Shown here one piece after another: positions 62,153-64,000 of a stretch of 64,000 bases of DNA. The stretch is from Streptomyces guryensis (GTDB lineage Bacteria; Actinomycetota; Actinomycetes; Streptomycetales; Streptomycetaceae), in the NCBI RefSeq assembly GCF_021261325.1, contig NZ_JAJSBI010000036.1, forward strand, positions 25,371 through 89,370. The letters are read 5' to 3'. Below the pieces are notes generated by a model that was given only the letters and a program-made list of their open reading frames with translations, did not search any database and was not told where the DNA came from. The stretch's first letter is position 1, and every line of letters starts with the position of its first letter. The translations under genes were made by a program, and so were the position numbers.

Positions 62153-63085
62153 ATGCAGACGCCGTACCGCATAGAGGATCTGGCCCACCGCAGCGGCGCC
62201 ACCGTCCGCACCATCCGCGCCTACCAGGACCGCGGCCTCCTCCCCCGTCCCGAGCGCCGTGGCCGTGCCAACCTCTACTCGGACGCGCATCTCGCCCGCC
62301 TGCGCCAGATCGCCGATCTCCTGGACCGCGGCTACACCCTGGCCTCCATCAAGGAGCTGCTGGAGGCATGGGACGCGGGCCGCGGCCTGGGCGGGGTGCT
62401 CGGGCTGGTCGCCGAGGTCGACGGCCCGTGGACCGACGAGGAGGCGGTACGGATCTCGCGCGCCGAACTGGACGAGCGCTTCGGCGGCGACCCCGACGAC
62501 GCGGCGGTCGCGGACGCCGTGGAGCTGGGCGTGCTGGAGCCCGTTGCCGGCGACGAGGACTCCTTCCTCGTACCGAGCCCCCAAGAGCTCGCCGTGGCCG
62601 TCGAGTTGCACGCGGCCGGTGTCCCGCTGGCCGCGATCTCAGGCCATCTCCGGGAGTTGAGAGGACAGGTCGAGCACATCGCCGCCCGTTTCCTGGAGTT
62701 CACCACCGAGCACGTCTTCGCCCGATACCTCGGCGGACCGCACCGCCCGACCGACGCGGACGCGACAGAAGCCGCCTCGCTCGTACGGCGGCTGCGGCCG
62801 CTCGCGCAGCAGACGGTGGACGCGGAACTCGCCCGGGCGATGCGGTTGTTGGCGGTACGGCAGCTGCGGCAGCAGCTCGGCGCCGGCGAACCCGCGCCGG
62901 ACCGCCCTACGTCACGCTCCGTGTCGTTGCCCGAGGAGACAATGCGGGCGGTTGAGGGGCTGGTTGGTCCGGAACGGGCAGCGGAGTTCGTCCGTCTGGC
63001 AGCCGAACGGGAGGTGAGAGCAAGGGCGTTGGACGCGCTCACGTCAAGCGAGGCGCCCCCAGCTGATCTTGACGAACACCACTGA
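62153..63085 (+). CDS. MerR-family transcriptional regulator
   Basis: 310 residues from ATG 62153 with GGAGG at 62140. The MerR HTH is clear: YRIEDLAHRSGATVRTIRAYQDRGLLPRPERRGRANLYSDAHLARLRQIADLLDRGYTLASIKELL. A long C-terminal region (about 75-310), with no cysteine set for metals, suggests an effector-binding domain. It follows the EphD-like gene by 43 bases and may regulate that operon. Confidence 0.9.
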   Translation: MQTPYRIEDLAHRSGATVRTIRAYQDRGLLPRPERRGRANLYSDAHLARLRQIADLLDRGYTLASIKELLEAWDAGRGLGGVLGLVAEVDGPWTDEEAVRISRAELDERFGGDPDDAAVADAVELGVLEPVAGDEDSFLVPSPQELAVAVELHAAGVPLAAISGHLRELRGQVEHIAARFLEFTTEHVFARYLGGPHRPTDADATEAASLVRRLRPLAQQTVDAELARAMRLLAVRQLRQQLGAGEPAPDRPTSRSVSLPEETMRAVEGLVGPERAAEFVRLAAEREVRARALDALTSSEAPPADLDEHH

Positions 63086-63098
63086 CATGTAAGCGTAG

Positions 63099-63152
63099 TT
63101 GTCCACAGAACCGCCAAGTAGCCTGTGGATAACTATAGTTGGTTGTGGATCA
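63099..63152. promoter_or_regulatory. DnaA-box pair upstream of kptA
   Basis: TTGTCCACA 63099-63107 (+) and TTATCCACA 63132-63124 (-), plus the weaker TGATCCACA (63152-63144, -). This is a second small cluster in the window, between the MerR gene and kptA. Confidence 0.6.
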
Positions 63153-63208
63153 AACCTGCCCCCAAAAATAATCTGCGTGATCCCCGTCTCTCCCGTCATG
63201 CTGAACGG

Positions 63209-63772
63209 ATGGACGAAAGACGCATGGATGAAAGACGCACCGTAAAGGTGTCGAAGTACCTCTCGAAACACCTGCGCCACCAGCCCGAGCGGATCGGGCT
63301 CGCACTCGACGAGGCCGGCTGGGTCGAGATCGACGTACTGATCGCCGCGGCCGCTGCGCACGGCTTCCGGTTCACCCGTGAAGAGCTGGACCATGTCGTC
63401 GCCGCCAACGACAAGCAGCGCTTCGCCGTCGAGGGCACTCGAATCCGCGCCAGCCAGGGCCACAGCATCGAGATCGACCTCGGACTCGCCCCGGCGGTCC
63501 CGCCGGCGTACCTCTACCACGGGACGGTGGCCCGCAACCTGGACGGGATCCGCGCCGAGGGGCTGCGGCCCATGAACCGGCACGACGTGCACCTCTCGCC
63601 GGACCGCGAGACCGCGACCCGTGTCGGCGCCCGCCGCGGGCGGCCCGTCGTGCTCTCCGTGGACACGGCCGCCATGCACCGCGACGGGCACGTCTTCCAC
63701 GTCAGCGAGAACGGGGTGTGGCTCACCGAGGCCGTGCCGCCCCAGTACCTGCGCTTCCCTCAGCCGCACTGA
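63209..63772 (+). CDS. kptA: RNA 2'-phosphotransferase (Tpt1/KptA)
   Basis: 187 residues from ATG 63209; ATG 63224 gives 182. The start contains a duplicated MDERR MDERR, encoded by a 15-bp tandem repeat with both copies starting in ATG. The family sequence is clear: SKYLSKHLRHQPERIGLALDEAGWV, the RFTREELDHVVAANDKQRFAVEG loop, YHGTVARNLDGIRAEGL, and VHLSPDRETATRVGARRGRPVVL. KptA uses NAD+ to remove an internal RNA 2'-phosphate. In bacteria its natural target is unknown since they lack the eukaryotic tRNA ligase that leaves this mark. Confidence 0.95.
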   Translation: MDERRMDERRTVKVSKYLSKHLRHQPERIGLALDEAGWVEIDVLIAAAAAHGFRFTREELDHVVAANDKQRFAVEGTRIRASQGHSIEIDLGLAPAVPPAYLYHGTVARNLDGIRAEGLRPMNRHDVHLSPDRETATRVGARRGRPVVLSVDTAAMHRDGHVFHVSENGVWLTEAVPPQYLRFPQPH

Positions 63773-63894
63773 CGCCACGCGCACTGACGTCAGCCGCTCT
63801 GACACCAGGACGGCCTCGCTGCGTGGCCGTGCGACCGCGCATGGTGACTGTTTCTTCCGTTGCCAGTGGGGCGGCTTAGTGCGTTGTGGCAAAG

Positions 63895-63923
63895 GAAGCC
63901 CCTGTTCGATGAGCAGGGGCTTC
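63895..63923 (+). terminator. Hairpin terminator or attenuator
   Basis: Ten-base arms GAAGCCCCTG / CAGGGGCTTC with a nine-base loop and a T-rich tail. It lies 75 bases before the next gene start, so it could end the kptA transcript or attenuate the following one. Confidence 0.7.
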
Positions 63924-63997
63924 TTCGTGTGTGGGGCATGACCGCGACGGTGTAGGGGCAGGCAGGGGACGGCTTGTTGTGGATCAAGGAGGGTGCG

Positions 63998-64000
63998 ATG
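63998..64000 (+). CDS. Start codon of a gene continuing past the window
   Basis: The window ends exactly on ATG, preceded by a strong ribosome site AAGGAGGG about 5-12 bases upstream. Only the start is present, so the product cannot be named. Confidence 0.6.

Overview
The window comes from a high-GC actinomycete, almost certainly a Streptomyces. Strong third-position GC, many GTG starts, dense ATGA/GTGA overlaps, several small secreted proteins and the gene content (a DtpA copper locus, serS/pheA, HtrA next to a glycerophosphodiesterase, a SpoIIE-type phosphatase, SpoIIAB-like ATPases) all fit. Most of it is conserved Streptomyces core. The accessory or decayed parts are about 5.4-9.7 kb, 13.2-17.7 kb and 43.7-44.3 kb.

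Layout. 1-5.3 kb, minus strand: a GT2/GtrA membrane glycosyltransferase (cut by the window edge), a histidine kinase/OmpR regulator pair, an amidohydrolase and a monooxygenase-like protein. 5.4-9.7 kb: a scar region with a frameshifted C-terminal copy of a DUF2797 gene, a small secreted protein, an IS200/IS605 TnpB remnant, the intact DUF2797 gene, a MarR remnant, another small secreted protein and a minisatellite. 9.7-13.2 kb: two exported proteins. 13.7-17.7 kb: tRNA-Arg(ACG) and tRNA-Ser(GCT) flank a two-gene operon of a P-loop (STAND-like) NTPase and a membrane-tethered solute-receptor protein. 17.8-24.7 kb: an SSI-like protease inhibitor, a 1395-residue PAS/kinase-like/receiver protein, and a divergent TetR/MFS pair with palindromic operators, followed by a minisatellite.

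25-32.6 kb: an acyl-CoA synthetase, an ECF sigma factor, a three-gene cassette with the ChsH2-ChsH1-Ltp2 architecture (steroid side-chain hydratase/aldolase), a small secreted protein, a Prim-Pol gene, a hypothetical gene and tRNA-Ser(TGA). 32.7-44.8 kb: HtrA protease, glycerophosphodiesterase, a SpoIIAB-like ATPase, a SEC-C protein, a secreted protein, a Prim-Pol-like protein without its acidic motif, a GAF/SpoIIE phosphatase, Xaa-Pro aminopeptidase, a MocR regulator whose 3' end lies in a degenerate tandem duplication next to a truncated dioxygenase gene, and a second SpoIIAB-like ATPase.

45-51.4 kb is a copper-trafficking locus: a Met/His-rich membrane protein, YcnI, Sco, a PCuAC chaperone, a CopC-CopD fusion and the Tat-exported DyP peroxidase DtpA. 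51.4-55 kb holds pheA, a DnaA-box cluster, serS and a HAD phosphatase. 55.4-59.3 kb is a two-ATPase/two-permease ABC operon. 59.5-64 kb holds an M24 peptidase-like protein coupled to an EphD-like hydrolase/reductase fusion, a MerR regulator, the RNA 2'-phosphotransferase KptA, and the start codon of one more gene at the last three bases.
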